A DNA stretch of 64,000 nucleotides. Origin: Chenopodium formosanum (Eukaryota > Streptophyta > Magnoliopsida > Caryophyllales > Amaranthaceae). Shown piece after piece: positions 36,601-46,255 of the stretch (within the stretch, counting starts at the first letter, position 1; every line of letters starts with the position of its first letter). The notes under the pieces are model-generated. The model was not told the origin of the DNA and did no database searches. It saw nothing but the letters and a program-made list of their open reading frames with translations. The stretch is from NCBI GenBank assembly GCA_024500155.1, contig CM044859.1, positions 39,850,003 through 39,914,002 of the forward strand, in the 5' to 3' direction. A program made the translations under genes and the position numbers.

Positions 36601-36848
36601 TTTTTGGGGTCAACGGCGAGTTTGTGGACAGCAAGATCCGGGCTGACGCCTGGCATCTCTTCCACTTCAAAGGCAAAAATGTCTTTGAATTCTTTCAGCA
36701 GGAGGTGCAAGCTTGCACCCAAGGTAGCATGAGCAACCGTCCCCACCTTAACAGTGCGTTCTGGACGGCTGTCGTCCAGTACGAGGTCAATACTTTCGCC
36801 AGCCGGTTGGGGACGTAGCTCATCTGACCGTTCACCGGTCAGTGATTG
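33603..36848 (-). CDS. pol: Tat pol: RT, two RNase H domains, integrase
   Basis: Open from directly after the gag-pro UAG to a stop at 33603, about 1,081 codons, with no needed ATG. Reverse transcriptase carries WRMCVDYTDLNKACPKD and the catalytic YIDD. The first RNase H is degenerate. A second RNase H (VYVDGSSTKNG, NNEAEYEALL, SDSQLVV, NQADALSKLA) keeps all four acidic residues; a second, archaeal-like RNase H is known in Tat elements. Integrase has the H2C2 zinc finger (HIGGRS...CDKCQKYG) and the D, D, E core (MDILGPY, FDNGPQF, NGQVEAFN), followed by a C-terminal region ending near WNVDNLKKYYF. Same frame as gag-pro. No stops or frameshifts, so probably functional. Confidence 0.95.
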   Translation of the reverse strand, partial: QSLTGERSDELRPQPAGESIDLVLDDSRPERTVKVGTVAHATLGASLHLLLKEFKDIFAFEVEEMPGVSPDLAVHKLAVDPKKKPIRQKKRNHGEERSQVAAAEVKKLLDARFIRPCNFPDWVANVVLVKKPNGTWRMCVDYTDLNKACPKDSYPLPKIDSLVDSTAGHALMSFMDAYSGFHQIPLWKKDQEKTAFVTDQGLFCYTVMPFGLKNAPATFQRMINTVFINQIGRNVEAYIDDMIVKSKLQTDHLADLRETFTTLRRHKVMLNPKKCVFGVESGKFLGFLIDQRGIEANPEKIQAVIDMKSPRSVKEVQRLTGCLAALGRFLSRSGDKCLYFFQAIGKKTRFEWGDDAEAAFQRLKEHLHSLPRLVSPLPRETLYMYLAVSDHALSAVLLAERDGIQFPVYFISHVLKNAELRYPMVEKFGLALYMAFKKLKPYFLAHPVVIYTDQPLKRPMSILDSSGRMLKWAIEMQSLEITYEPRKAVKGQAFADFIVEMTRPVAPDNLDQVWKVYVDGSSTKNGCGAGVIYESPEGDRFEYALRFKFQASNNEAEYEALLAGIRMCKAAGAMKIDAYSDSQLVVSQYEGSYEATHPAMVKYLQAVKEETKALEEFRLNQVPRSENNQADALSKLASSACDDTPRSVFWEVLEKRSIYEDPVGILDRSSTWMDDIRAYLSDGTLPDSPREAAVLKKRAARFELKNGELFKAGFLKPLLKCVTPEKGKEVLEDLHSGFCASHIGGRSLAVRARRHYFWPTLEADAKELVKKCDKCQKYGKLIHRPATDLTAIHSPIPFAKWGMDILGPYTPAPGEKRYILVAVDYFTKWVEAEAVKNIKTSDVISFIWKNIITRYGVPMSMVFDNGPQFETPQLKTWLGDQGVSSYFASVGRPQANGQVEAFNKLISDGIKKKIERAGGLWAEELIHVLWAIRTTAKGATGETPFLMVYGAEAVLPIEHYEPTLRVMLYDEEANWEAMRLALDSLPERRGNAALRHEIYRLRMTRAYNKKVHKRPLRVDDLVLRKMEATGRANELGKLTPNWEGPYRIYEEVRDGTYRLETPDGRRLPRTWNVDNLKKYYF

Positions 36849-36851
36849 CTA
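36843..36851 (-). promoter_or_regulatory. UAG readthrough signal between gag-pro and pol
   Basis: The gag-pro frame ends AAA AAA TAG CAA TCA on the minus strand, and pol continues in the same frame. TAG followed by CAA TCA matches the CAR-YYA context that gives leaky termination in tobacco mosaic virus and in plant cells. This would yield mostly Gag-Pro and some Gag-Pro-Pol. A chance single mutation is the alternative. Confidence 0.65.
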
Positions 36852-39428
36852 TTTTTTCTCTTTTTTCACCTCCACCAGCAGTGGAGCCTTTCTTTTCTTT
36901 CCGGCTGCTGATGGGGCAGGAGCTGGGTCGGCATCCTTGACGTTGTCAAGGTCTATTGGTTCCTGACCTCCTGGGGCCACGGTATCTCGGACGGCTGAGA
37001 GATAACATTCTCGGGCCGTCTTCTGATCCCCATTCAAGGAACCAACAGAGCCGTCATCCCTTTCATACTTGATGAGCATGAGGGAAGGGATGATTACCGC
37101 CTTGGCTACGTTGAGGGTTGGCCTGCCAAGAATGATGTTATAGGCGGTCAACTCCTCAACGACCAAGAATCTGACGACAATATGTCGTCCCTGGCCTTTC
37201 TCCCCCAGCCGGATGGGTAAATCAATTCTTCCGGCTAGGTAGACCATCCCACCCCCAAAACCAACCAGGGGGTGGGTGACCGGGTGCATGCTGCTGATGT
37301 TGTATTTCAGCTTTTGCAAGCACCGGAGGCTGATGATGTCTGATGAGCTGCCGGTGTCAATAAGGATCCGTCCAACCAGCTGATTGGCAACCTTACATTC
37401 AATGACCACCGGGTCATCATGCGGGCGGCGAACGCTGCCCCTATCCTTCTCCGTGATCAAGACGTCTGGGAAGGAGGAGCTGGCTTCCGCCTGCTCATCA
37501 TCATCTTTGTCCATCTTTCGAAGATGGCTCTTGGTGTCCCGGATGGTAGGGCCACCACATGAGAACCCGCCTGCTATAGTGTAGACCGGCTCCTTATCGG
37601 TATCCGAGCTACTAGCAGGCTGGGGGGTAGTCTTGGAGGACTGACCCTTGTTTTTCTTTTTTGCCCCGGCTGGGGACTTAGAAATGTAGGACTTCAACAG
37701 CCCTTTGTCAGCCAGACGGTCCAACGCACGCTGAAGACTGAAGCAGTCGTTGGTGTCATGGCCGACCTCCTCATGGAACTGACAGAACTTATTCTTGTTC
37801 CGTGACTGGACAGAACTCTTCATAGGATTCGGCTTCTCAATGGACAACCGGTCCTTTACCTCCATGAAGATGGAGTTGCAGTCTTTATTAAACTCGTACT
37901 TGGGGGCGTACGGTTTAAATTCTTTCTTTTTCTTCTGGGACGGCTGGTCAGAGTCAGTAACCGCCCAGACTTCTTTTCTTTTCTTGCTCTCTTCTTTGTT
38001 TTTAGTCGGCTGAGCTGACCGACTGTCTTTCTGTTTGTCAGACTTCTTGGAGTCTGACTGGCTACCAGGCGAGCAGAGGTCGGTAGCTTGAATGTAGCTT
38101 TCCGCCTCCCTCAGGGCCGCCTGCAGGGTGAAAGCCCCTTTTCTGACTAGGTCGAACTTAAAGGTTGACCCGTCTCTCAGACCTTTAAAAAAGTCTGTAA
38201 AAGCTACCTCATCAGACAGTCCCTGAATCTGAATTCTGATCAGGTTGAACCGCCTGACATACGAGCGCAGCCCTTCTCTCTCTCCCTGCTTAACAGTGCT
38301 CAAATCAAGGCTTGTTTTTTTAGCAGGGATGTTCATTGAGAAGTTGGAAGCAAACAGGAAGACAAGCTTCCTGAAGCTGTCTATAGACCCGGCTGGCAGG
38401 TTGCCAAACCATTGTTGGGCGATGCCCTTCAATGTAGCCGGAAAGCATCGACACCAAGTGGCATCATCCAACCCCTGCAAATACATGAGGTTGGTGTAAG
38501 CCATGAGGTGATCTTCTGGATTGGTGGTACCATCATAGGTACCAACCAACACATTCTTAACCTTGGCCGGCTGAGCCGCCTCGGTTATCTCCCGAGTGAA
38601 CGCAGAAGGCTGTTCACCCAGGCGCAGCAGTCGAAGCTGCCAGTCCAATGGCTGGACATTTGGATATGCCGCCTGACCTCCAAAGAAGGCTGGCTGCATG
38701 AAGTGAGGAGAATACTGTCCGTAAGCCTGAGTAGGCACATACGGTACATTTCCAATCATATGAGGGCCAGAATGGACGGTATTACCGCCTGTTTGACTCT
38801 CATGCAAGGAGGGTGTACTCCCTGCAGAAATATTGTTGAAGCTGTCCGGAAAGTTCGACGTTGAGGCCGACTCAGACAGCGATTGGTTTCTCTTCCGGTT
38901 GATGATTTCCCGGGCATCGAGAGTTGATTTTTTACTTCTCACCGGCTGATGAGGCCGGCGAGGGTTATTAGTGTTTCCCCCAGGAAGGAGAATTTTTGAC
39001 CAATCAATGGTCCCGGCTGCCTTCTCCTTTGGATGGGGAGTAGGCTGTCGGTTTCTGACTGACTTCCCCTTCTCTGGAGAAGTCTTCTTTGCTGGCTGAC
39101 CTTTACTTGGGCCAGCCTGGCTTTTGGTGATCAGCTTTGTGATTTCACCCTTGAAACTCGTCATGAACCTCATGAGTTCATCTCGGGTGACAGGGGCCGA
39201 TCCAGCTGCCGTTTGGGTTGCTCCTTCCGGCTGCCCAGTAGGTCTGCTTGGACCCGCCTGGGAGGCGCCCCGTTCCAGAGTCTCTCTGGGCCGGATGCGC
39301 TTGACTCTGAGGGAGCCGTCCTCAGCTGTAGAGGTTTCGACCTGAGGATCCTCATCCTCCTCATGGTCTGTAAAGACTTCTGGATCTTCGCCTAGGCGGT
39401 TAGGAGGTGGTACAGACTCTTGAACCAT
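36849..39428 (-). CDS. gag-pro: Tat gag-protease
   Basis: From ATG at 39428 (MVQESVPPPNRLGEDPEVF), 34 bp inside the 5' LTR border, to UAG at 36849: 859 residues. I prefer this ATG because the open frame upstream runs into the primer-binding site and LTR. A long basic and Ser/Pro-rich N-terminal region is followed by the Retrotrans_gag domain (GTYDGTTNPEDHLMAY, QQWFGNLPAGSI, DFFKGLRDGS), a zinc-knuckle-like motif (CQFHEEVGHDTNDC) and a retropepsin domain with active site LIDTGSSSDII and the flap-distal ILGRPTLN. No disablement seen. The C-terminus is Lys-rich up to the UAG. Confidence 0.95.
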   Translation of the reverse strand: MVQESVPPPNRLGEDPEVFTDHEEDEDPQVETSTAEDGSLRVKRIRPRETLERGASQAGPSRPTGQPEGATQTAAGSAPVTRDELMRFMTSFKGEITKLITKSQAGPSKGQPAKKTSPEKGKSVRNRQPTPHPKEKAAGTIDWSKILLPGGNTNNPRRPHQPVRSKKSTLDAREIINRKRNQSLSESASTSNFPDSFNNISAGSTPSLHESQTGGNTVHSGPHMIGNVPYVPTQAYGQYSPHFMQPAFFGGQAAYPNVQPLDWQLRLLRLGEQPSAFTREITEAAQPAKVKNVLVGTYDGTTNPEDHLMAYTNLMYLQGLDDATWCRCFPATLKGIAQQWFGNLPAGSIDSFRKLVFLFASNFSMNIPAKKTSLDLSTVKQGEREGLRSYVRRFNLIRIQIQGLSDEVAFTDFFKGLRDGSTFKFDLVRKGAFTLQAALREAESYIQATDLCSPGSQSDSKKSDKQKDSRSAQPTKNKEESKKRKEVWAVTDSDQPSQKKKKEFKPYAPKYEFNKDCNSIFMEVKDRLSIEKPNPMKSSVQSRNKNKFCQFHEEVGHDTNDCFSLQRALDRLADKGLLKSYISKSPAGAKKKNKGQSSKTTPQPASSSDTDKEPVYTIAGGFSCGGPTIRDTKSHLRKMDKDDDEQAEASSSFPDVLITEKDRGSVRRPHDDPVVIECKVANQLVGRILIDTGSSSDIISLRCLQKLKYNISSMHPVTHPLVGFGGGMVYLAGRIDLPIRLGEKGQGRHIVVRFLVVEELTAYNIILGRPTLNVAKAVIIPSLMLIKYERDDGSVGSLNGDQKTARECYLSAVRDTVAPGGQEPIDLDNVKDADPAPAPSAAGKKRKAPLLVEVKKEKK

Positions 39429-39441
39429 CTTCGAGGTACTC

Positions 39442-39459
39442 TCCCCACAGACGGCGCCA
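39442..39459 (-). other. Tat primer-binding site
   Basis: Minus strand TGGCGCCGTCTGTGGGGA, 2 bp inside the 5' LTR. The first nine bases match the 3' end of plant tRNA-Asp. The remainder differs from the perfect tRNA-Asp complement seen in the Athila element. Confidence 0.8.
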
Positions 39460-39461
39460 AA

Positions 39462-39956
39462 TGTTTTGGGTGTTTTTTGTCCCTTGGGAGAGTTACAACA
39501 CGAAAACTGATCCGCAGCGAGCTGTACCTGCAAAACCAACGGAGACACCTGTTGGGTGGTGCTCCGCCTCCAACGCCCAAGTTAGTAACTTGAAACGGGA
39601 TAAAGAGAACGGAAATTTAGGTGGGTATCTGCTCGGATTCCAAGCTCAAGTGTCTCTCTGGTGTCAGAGAATACAGTTGTAATAAATGGTAAAAAACTGT
39701 CCCCCCTTTTGAGGAACATCCCCCTATTTTATAGGGTCATTTGGGAATTGCCCCTGATTAGGTCACTGTACCCTAATCATTGGTGGGTTGCGCCGTATTC
39801 CGGCTTTCTCGGGATTTGGGCCTGAAGGCCGCCTTTTCCCTTCTATATCTGGAATGACACGTGTCAAACAGGGATTGGTCCATTTTGGACCAATCTGAGG
39901 CTGACACGTGTCACCCTCTGATTGGACCACGTGGCAGGGTAAAAATACCCTAAACA
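39462..39956 (-). repeat. Tat 5' LTR (495 bp)
   Basis: Same sequence as 28634-29128 at an offset of 10,828 with no indel and one substitution seen at 39847. Minus-strand TATAAAAT at 39726-39733. Confidence 0.95.
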
Positions 39957-39961
39957 ATAGG

Positions 39962-42900
39962 TATAAAATGATTCTATGATTTTAATGATGTTTTACGTTC
40001 AATCGTATCAATATCGATGTATAAAGTTGTATTGGGTGATTCCGTCGACTTGATTATCGAATTGATATTGTTTACAAACTATTCTTTAATTTATATTTAT
40101 AAAACTCATTATAATTTCCTTTTATTAATTGGGTCATTATAAATTAATAATATTATTGGTTTTGTATATCGCCTCTTTATATTGCTTTTCTGTAAAATAT
40201 GAACTTTATATATATTTTTGTTTCGTGATTTAAATTATTGTTTTCATTATTATTGTTGTAATTACTATTTATATTATTATTGAGTTATCAATAATGTAAT
40301 CTATATTATTGTTTTTTTTTTATTGTAAAAACATACTTTCAAATCGCTTCTCGTTACATCCCTTTCCTAGTCTAGTTTCGGGCCAACTAGACTTTGTTTA
40401 TTAGTCGGGTATCGCCTTAACACTTTCATGACTAAATAGTTTAATATAGACTTGTTTATTAGCTTTCCTAATTCCATTCTTAAGCCTACATTAATCCTTC
40501 AATCAAGCCCATAAGTGTAGCTTAAGTTAGGGTTATTTGAAGCTCATTTAAAGCCCAATTTCTCTCCCTTTTCACGGCAGCCACAAGGCTTGATTATTGC
40601 TCAAATTCAATTCAATGTAACCCCCATATTTACCCTCATTAAGCGTAATTAAACCCAGCAGTTTACTGCCCAAAACCCTTTCACTTCCACTTCTCATTTC
40701 ACGTACAAAGAAGTCAGTTTTCTCCACCCAAAAGATGCAGCAAATCACTCCTCTTCTCCCCATCTTTTTCGTGGAATTCAAGGTGGGAATCAAGGAGAAA
40801 TCAAAGCTTAACTTGCTGCCATAATTGTTGCCAAAATCGTGCTCTATCTCTCCTCTAGAACAAGCAAAAACGAGGTAAGGGAACAAGACTGTTTGGGTGG
40901 GTGTTGTGCGTGTGATTGCTGCTGGTTGTGTGCGGTGTTGCTGTCCTTTTCTTTGGGTTTTGGTGGCCTATATATCAAGGTAACTAGCCTTTCTTCCCTT
41001 AGGTTAGAAATGCTAGGTTTTAGGGTTGGATTAATAGGTTAGAAATCATGATTAGGGTTGGTTTATTTTCTGATTTTCGTACATGGTTCTATGACAGAAT
41101 TTCGTTTGAATTTAATTGAGTTTTATGGGTTTAAATCATGTTTTTCATGCTTGTATTTATTTGTTATAAAAGCCTAGATGTTGTATGATCTTTGTATGAT
41201 GTTTTTAATGAGTTTATACATGGTTTTGAAGCACAAAATGCACCATAGGTACTGCTGAAATGTTACATACCTGTCATGAGTTTTGTTGTGGTTATGAGGC
41301 ATGTTTAACCTATTTTCTCGGGCTAATTCTTGCTGTTTAATGTGTATTAGCATGTAAGGGATTGTTGGGTATAATTTCCATGTGTTAAACTTCGATTTTG
41401 GGCATGTTTTGGACTTGTAATTGAGCACGAGAAACTGGAATCCGCGAATGAGTTACAGTAGTTTTGGGGTGTGAATTATAGTTTTAAATCTGATTATATG
41501 GTTTAATTTCATGCCTACACTAAATTAGTATCTTGTTAGGATATCACCTAATTAATTTGGCATGATTCCAAGAAAGTTTGATATGTTTTTAGAGGCTAAA
41601 ACAAGGTATGTAGAAGCTGCCAGCAGGTTAGTCAATGCGTGTAGTTTAGGTGATTTTCAAAGGTGTATTGCCTAATTTCTAAGCCCAAATTGATGTTTGT
41701 TATGGCCTATTATATTGTAAGATCATGTACAAAATGGGTTAAGCTTAGTTTCATGTTTAAGGTGAGTTTTTGGGTGGATTGGTGTCTTTGGTTCTGCTGT
41801 AATTCAATGTAGGGGCTGCTGTATGTATGATTTTATTTGGGCATGTGCTCTCTTGAATTTTAAGTCCAAAACGGTTTTATATGGTGCCTAATGAGTGTAT
41901 GTATATGCCCTAATTTTTATTTTGCATTTGAAGCATGCTTGGTTGGGTTTTTATAATGATTATTGGACTTGTATGTTGTTGTCCTGTTCTGGTTGTTGAA
42001 CGAAATGATAGTTTGGATTTTTGGTTTATTGAGATTATTTTTGTGTAATTTTTATTGTAAGTATTATGTGTTAGTTGAAATTATATTTTAATTAGGTGAT
42101 GAGTGAATTTTTGGGTATTATAAACCCCTAAAGTGAAATATTTCTATGTGTGTTTGAATATGTGTGGGTTGTAATTGTATTGTCGACGTCGTAATGCTTT
42201 AGAGAAGGATGACACTGTCTTTAGCATCACTTCGCCAAGAGTTGTGAATGCACTTAATTGTTGAATTTCGATAATTAATTATATTCCCAAACTCAGACGA
42301 TACCTTTTGTGTTTTATTAAGTTGAAGTGTGTTTTGAAAGGGAGTTTCAATTGAATTTAAGAAATATGATTTTCTTATGCAGTTTGAATTGAGTGTAAGA
42401 CCATTTTTGGCTTCTCTGCAGATTTCTGAATGAAATATATTATATTATTTATTTTAATTGATTTTGAATTGTGTGTGGGGCCATAGTCGGGTGTGAGGCC
42501 GAGTTGCTTCCCGATGGTTAATGAACATGCTAACTACCTGGATTGCGAGTCTTAGGTAGCTCAACCTGGGTTAATTGTTGTCGTCCGGGGGTGTGTAAGA
42601 CCTTATAGGCATCTACCCATAACCGGGAGTTGGCCAATCTTAGACACGATCTCTGCGAGATGACCGGGGGTTCGTCCTGACAAACCTTAGGAAGTGGATT
42701 GCGAGGCCACTAGCGTTCCCTCCATGCCAGTTCTACTGTTTTGAAGGTTTTGGGTTTGAAATATTTATATTATTAAATTATTACTTATTTGAAGTCTATA
42801 TATTATTATGATTGAAATTGAGTGATTTAATATTGATATTTCTGTTTTAAGTTTATTTTGAAATATTTCAATGTTTGTATGGTTTAATGGTTTTAAGTGA

Positions 42901-43409
42901 TTTCATTTGAGTTTTCAAGTTGATTGTGGTTATGGTTTCTTTCTGTTAATTTAAGTCTAAGATCTTCTATTTCTGATTTGAGGGAGAACTGTTAGTTGCT
43001 CCCCACTGATTGTGGAACGTTGTTATAATTTGCAGGTTTCATTTGTTTATTTGATATCCGTGACGCTGGGTTGGGGATTGAGAGTTTAGAACCTAACTTT
43101 TAGGCTTGTATGCCTTTGTTGTTAGTTGACTGTTTAATTATTTTGAATTTAGTCTAGTTTGGCCTATAAGGGTTGTTCTGCCCTTGGCTTTTGAATGTAA
43201 TTGATTTGCCCATGTTAAAGTTTGGTTGCTATTTTCTTTTGTTCACATAGTTTGCGCTTAGCTTAAACAACTTAATTTGGAGGTGTGAATAAGTTAAATT
43301 TGACTTTTAGACCTAGGTTAAGCTTGACTTTTCTAATCGAAGTTAAGTAGCCTCCCGTTCAGGCGTATTTCCGCTAATGCTTCCAGTTCCAAAAGGACGG
43401 GGTGTTACA
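39962..43409. other. Right part of the solo-LTR-like element
   Basis: No coding frame is supportable. It contains the GC-richer block at 42180-42730 (gtcgacgtcgtaatgc to ccatgccag), T-rich spacers and the closing CGGGGTGTTACA. The left part of the same element is 28234-28633, where gggtgattcctt-type phrases also occur. Confidence 0.6.
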
Positions 43410-43737
43410 CATATTGACTACATCCTCAAGAGCTTTGAGCATCATGTCCGGAAAATAGCCGGAGAAAACCCCTCTCCATTGATCCGGGATGGAGTTTGCC
43501 ATGAGTTTAGAAACTCTCTTGCAATCTATACTCCATTCTTCATGAGCTTCATCACTCATGATCCCTTTCGAGTAGAAACTCGGGATCGGAGTGTCCAAGA
43601 TATGCTCTAGGTAGCAATTACTGAGTGTCTTTCGGAGTTCATCTTCCCATTCCTTGAAGTTCACCAAATGAGCAAAAATGGTAACTTTTTGGGAAGTTCC
43701 GGGTACATAAGGTTGTTGTCATTAGTTGAAGACATGA
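43410..43737 (-). pseudogene. Copia gag, 5' part
   Basis: N-terminal gag: ATG at 43737 starts MSSTND, then a frameshift leads into a frame reading QQPYVPGTSQKVTIFAHLVNFKEWEDELRK with the continuation to ALEDVVNM at the insertion site. It completes the fragment at 27692-28231. The frameshift within the first ten codons would abolish Gag. Confidence 0.8.
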
Positions 43738-46241
43738 TTCTACAATTGAAAGAATTTTAATGAAAAAACCATTCAAAAATACTTAAATAAGATTGAATTT
43801 TATTCATGCAAATTTTCAATACTTATTTAACGTCTTATTCACACGTAAAATTTGTTCCTATTTTGTGAAAATAAGGCGATTCCAAGATCCGAAGAAACAA
43901 AAAGTGGTTAAGCATGATTTGGCTTGTCTTAAACACTCAATCTTCTTGGGTAAGCATTGCCTTGCTAATGGCTCTAAGCCACTCTTGGTTAGATAATCGT
44001 CGCATCTAATGCATCTTTGACGATGTAAGTGCCACGGTATGTGAGGACTCCTCACTCATACCGATGAGTTAAACCAAAACCAACGTGCACACCCGGTGTG
44101 CCTTATGCCCCTTGGAGAAGTGATGGCACCTCGCTTTGGCGTAGCCTACCATCACTCTCGTTCGGTTAGTAAGTGTTGTTTTGGAAAGGCAAGTTTGACT
44201 CAATATTATTAGGGACCTAGGATTTCTATGTTGGTTGATTTAAGTGAACTTAACTAATCATCGCAACATCAAGAAAACCTAAACATGCATCTAACGAATA
44301 ATTCACGCATATATATATATAAGCATAAAATATAAAGCGAAATTATAGATGCATATTGGCAACTAGCATGACCCCTTGAGATCTTCATATCTTCAAAAGG
44401 TCTTCATTTGCAATTCAAGGCTTTGTCTTCCAAGATACGCCGTCTTCAAGACTTAACCAAACTATGCAAAAAAACTAGTGTCTACAACTAGGAATAATCT
44501 AAATATTAAAGTACAAAAATACTTAACGGTGCGTAGACCGTATTTAGATTTACAAAAATACATAACGGCACGTAGTCCGTATTTTCTATCCTAGTCGGGT
44601 CCCAGTAGTTGCCATTTCATAAAACCTGTGAGAGAGAATATATATATTCCATTCATCCATTCACTATTTGTGAATGGCCCATGCAATTTACAAATTAAAA
44701 CAAAGTAAAAAAACATTTAAACAACGCGCGCACTAGTAACTAATCTAGGTGGTTAATCCGATTAACACGCCTAATTAAAACTAGTCAAAGTTGTTTAACC
44801 GATTATATAATTTACGTCATTAATAATTGAAGCTCCCACTAAATTCCGCATTTCCTTAATTAATCTAATTAATTAAGTCGGTAGCACCCAAACTTGTCAA
44901 AATGAAATTTTGCCAATGCCGCTCAAAACCGAGGCCTAGCCTCCCAAAATTTTAATTAAAATAAACAAAATTAATTAATCTAAATAAAACGGCAAAATAA
45001 GCAATATTACGGCTAGTCACCTCACCGCACCAAGCATACGCACATGCCAAAAAAAACACGAACACACGACCCACAACACACGCCCGCGAGCTGCTGCCAC
45101 GGCACAGCCGCGCGTGGCTACTGCAGCCCGCGTGCTGCTGCCGCGCGTGTGCTGCTGCCGTGCGTGTGGCCGCAAGCAAGGCGGCGCTGCCACCATGGCA
45201 GCCACATATGGGCTGCTATGCAGCCCGGCTCGCCAAGGTGATGCATTGCCTCGTTTTGCGTGCCACAGCCTCGGGATTTGATCCCTTTTCGCGAGACAAC
45301 AATAATTAATTCTAAATTAATTTTAGAACTAATTTAGAGAGCAAAATAAAATTTTAAACAAGTCTAACTTAATAAAATTTTCAAAGTGCAAATAACCAAA
45401 ATAATTCCAAGAACCATTCTTAATTAAATTGGTTTAGCTTGGTGCAACATAAAATTGAGGCAATTTCTCACTTTCAATTTAATCAATTTAAATTAAACAT
45501 GAGAATTTGACAAAGTAAAGGGAAGTTGGAAAAATATGAACTTTAATGCTCATAATGAAAATTCCAACATCTAAATTTTTGTGAATCCTTGAAAATTATA
45601 TCTTCCAACATGAAGATAACCAAATTTCTATCACAAAAATCGAAACTTTATGTTTCCAATCAACTCAAAATGATTAAAACATCAAAGTTTAACACAAAAT
45701 AACATGGAATTTAGTGGTTTTTAAAGTTTCAATCACTTATCACAAATAAAGATTGAATCTTTAACACTTAGGAAGCCTCAAAATTAACACTTTCACACTA
45801 AAAAGCAATTAGTTTGCAATTATGTGAAAATAAATCAACCTTTAAGCATCAAATACTACCAAGTAAGTGTGCTTTAAGGGGACATAAAAATGCAGAAAAT
45901 AATGCAAATAATCAACCATATAATCAACAATTTATGCCATTAATTTCAAGGTTAGAAAAAACTTAAAATTTTTCGTCAAAAACGAAAAACCCCTCAAAAA
46001 AGGCATTTCTGGTCAGAATTTGGCTAAAATCACAGTCCCCTTAGGGAAAAAACCTTTCCAGAACACGTTTTCCACCCAAAATTCACTAGTCTTGGGCGAA
46101 AATCTGGGTTCTAGGCCAAACTCGACATTAAAACAGGATTAAAATAAATAAAACCGAGCTACTAATCTAATTAGCAACTTAAACCAGAAAATTAAGCCAA
46201 AATAAACCTTGAAAAACATGATTATAAAAATAAACGAGCGG
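43738..46241. other. Copia leader, 2.5 kb, non-coding
   Basis: Between gag and the primer-binding site. No domain or consistent frame seen. It contains a GC-rich stretch at 45010-45240 with repeated ctgctgccgcgcgtg phrases, similar in style to the GC-rich part of the LTR. A leader of this length is unusual for copia and may contain an unrecognised insertion or an old duplication. Confidence 0.5.
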
Positions 46242-46254
46242 GGCTCCGATACCG
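46242..46254 (-). other. Copia primer-binding site (initiator-Met type, degenerate)
   Basis: Minus strand CGGTATCGGAGCC, one base inside the 5' LTR. It differs from the usual TGGTATCAGAGC at two positions. Confidence 0.7.
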
Positions 46255-46255
46255 A

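Larger units (their letters stand above)
28634..39956 (-). mobile_element. Young Tat-lineage Ty3/gypsy element with antisense gene
   Basis: An 11.3-kb element with 495-bp LTRs, target duplication ATAGG (28629-28633 and 39957-39961), primer-binding site, polypurine tract, intact gag-pro and pol on the minus strand, and a spliced antisense gene between pol and the 3' LTR. Aligning the LTRs by eye I find one difference (C at 29019, A at 39847). The second RNase H domain in pol and the antisense PF04195-like gene are features known from Tat-type elements. All parts look functional, so this could be an active or very recently active copy. Confidence 0.93.
28234..43409. mobile_element. Solo-LTR-like element (TGTAACACCCCG), host of the Tat insertion
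   Basis: Starts TGTAACACCCCG and ends CGGGGTGTTACA, with the 5-bp duplication CATAT at 28229-28233 and 43410-43414. Without the nested Tat element it is about 3.85 kb. It has no open frames, primer-binding site or internal repeats of its ends, so a solo LTR of a gypsy family or a large non-coding retroelement fits best. Its right part (39962-43409) has T-rich and untranslated-style sequence and a more GC-rich block at 42180-42730. Orientation is not certain. Confidence 0.75.

Noticed and set aside
45044..45241. Ala/Cys/His-rich frames on both strands
   Set aside because: Product of GCTGCT/GCGTG repeats in the copia leader. Three overlapping frames are equally open.
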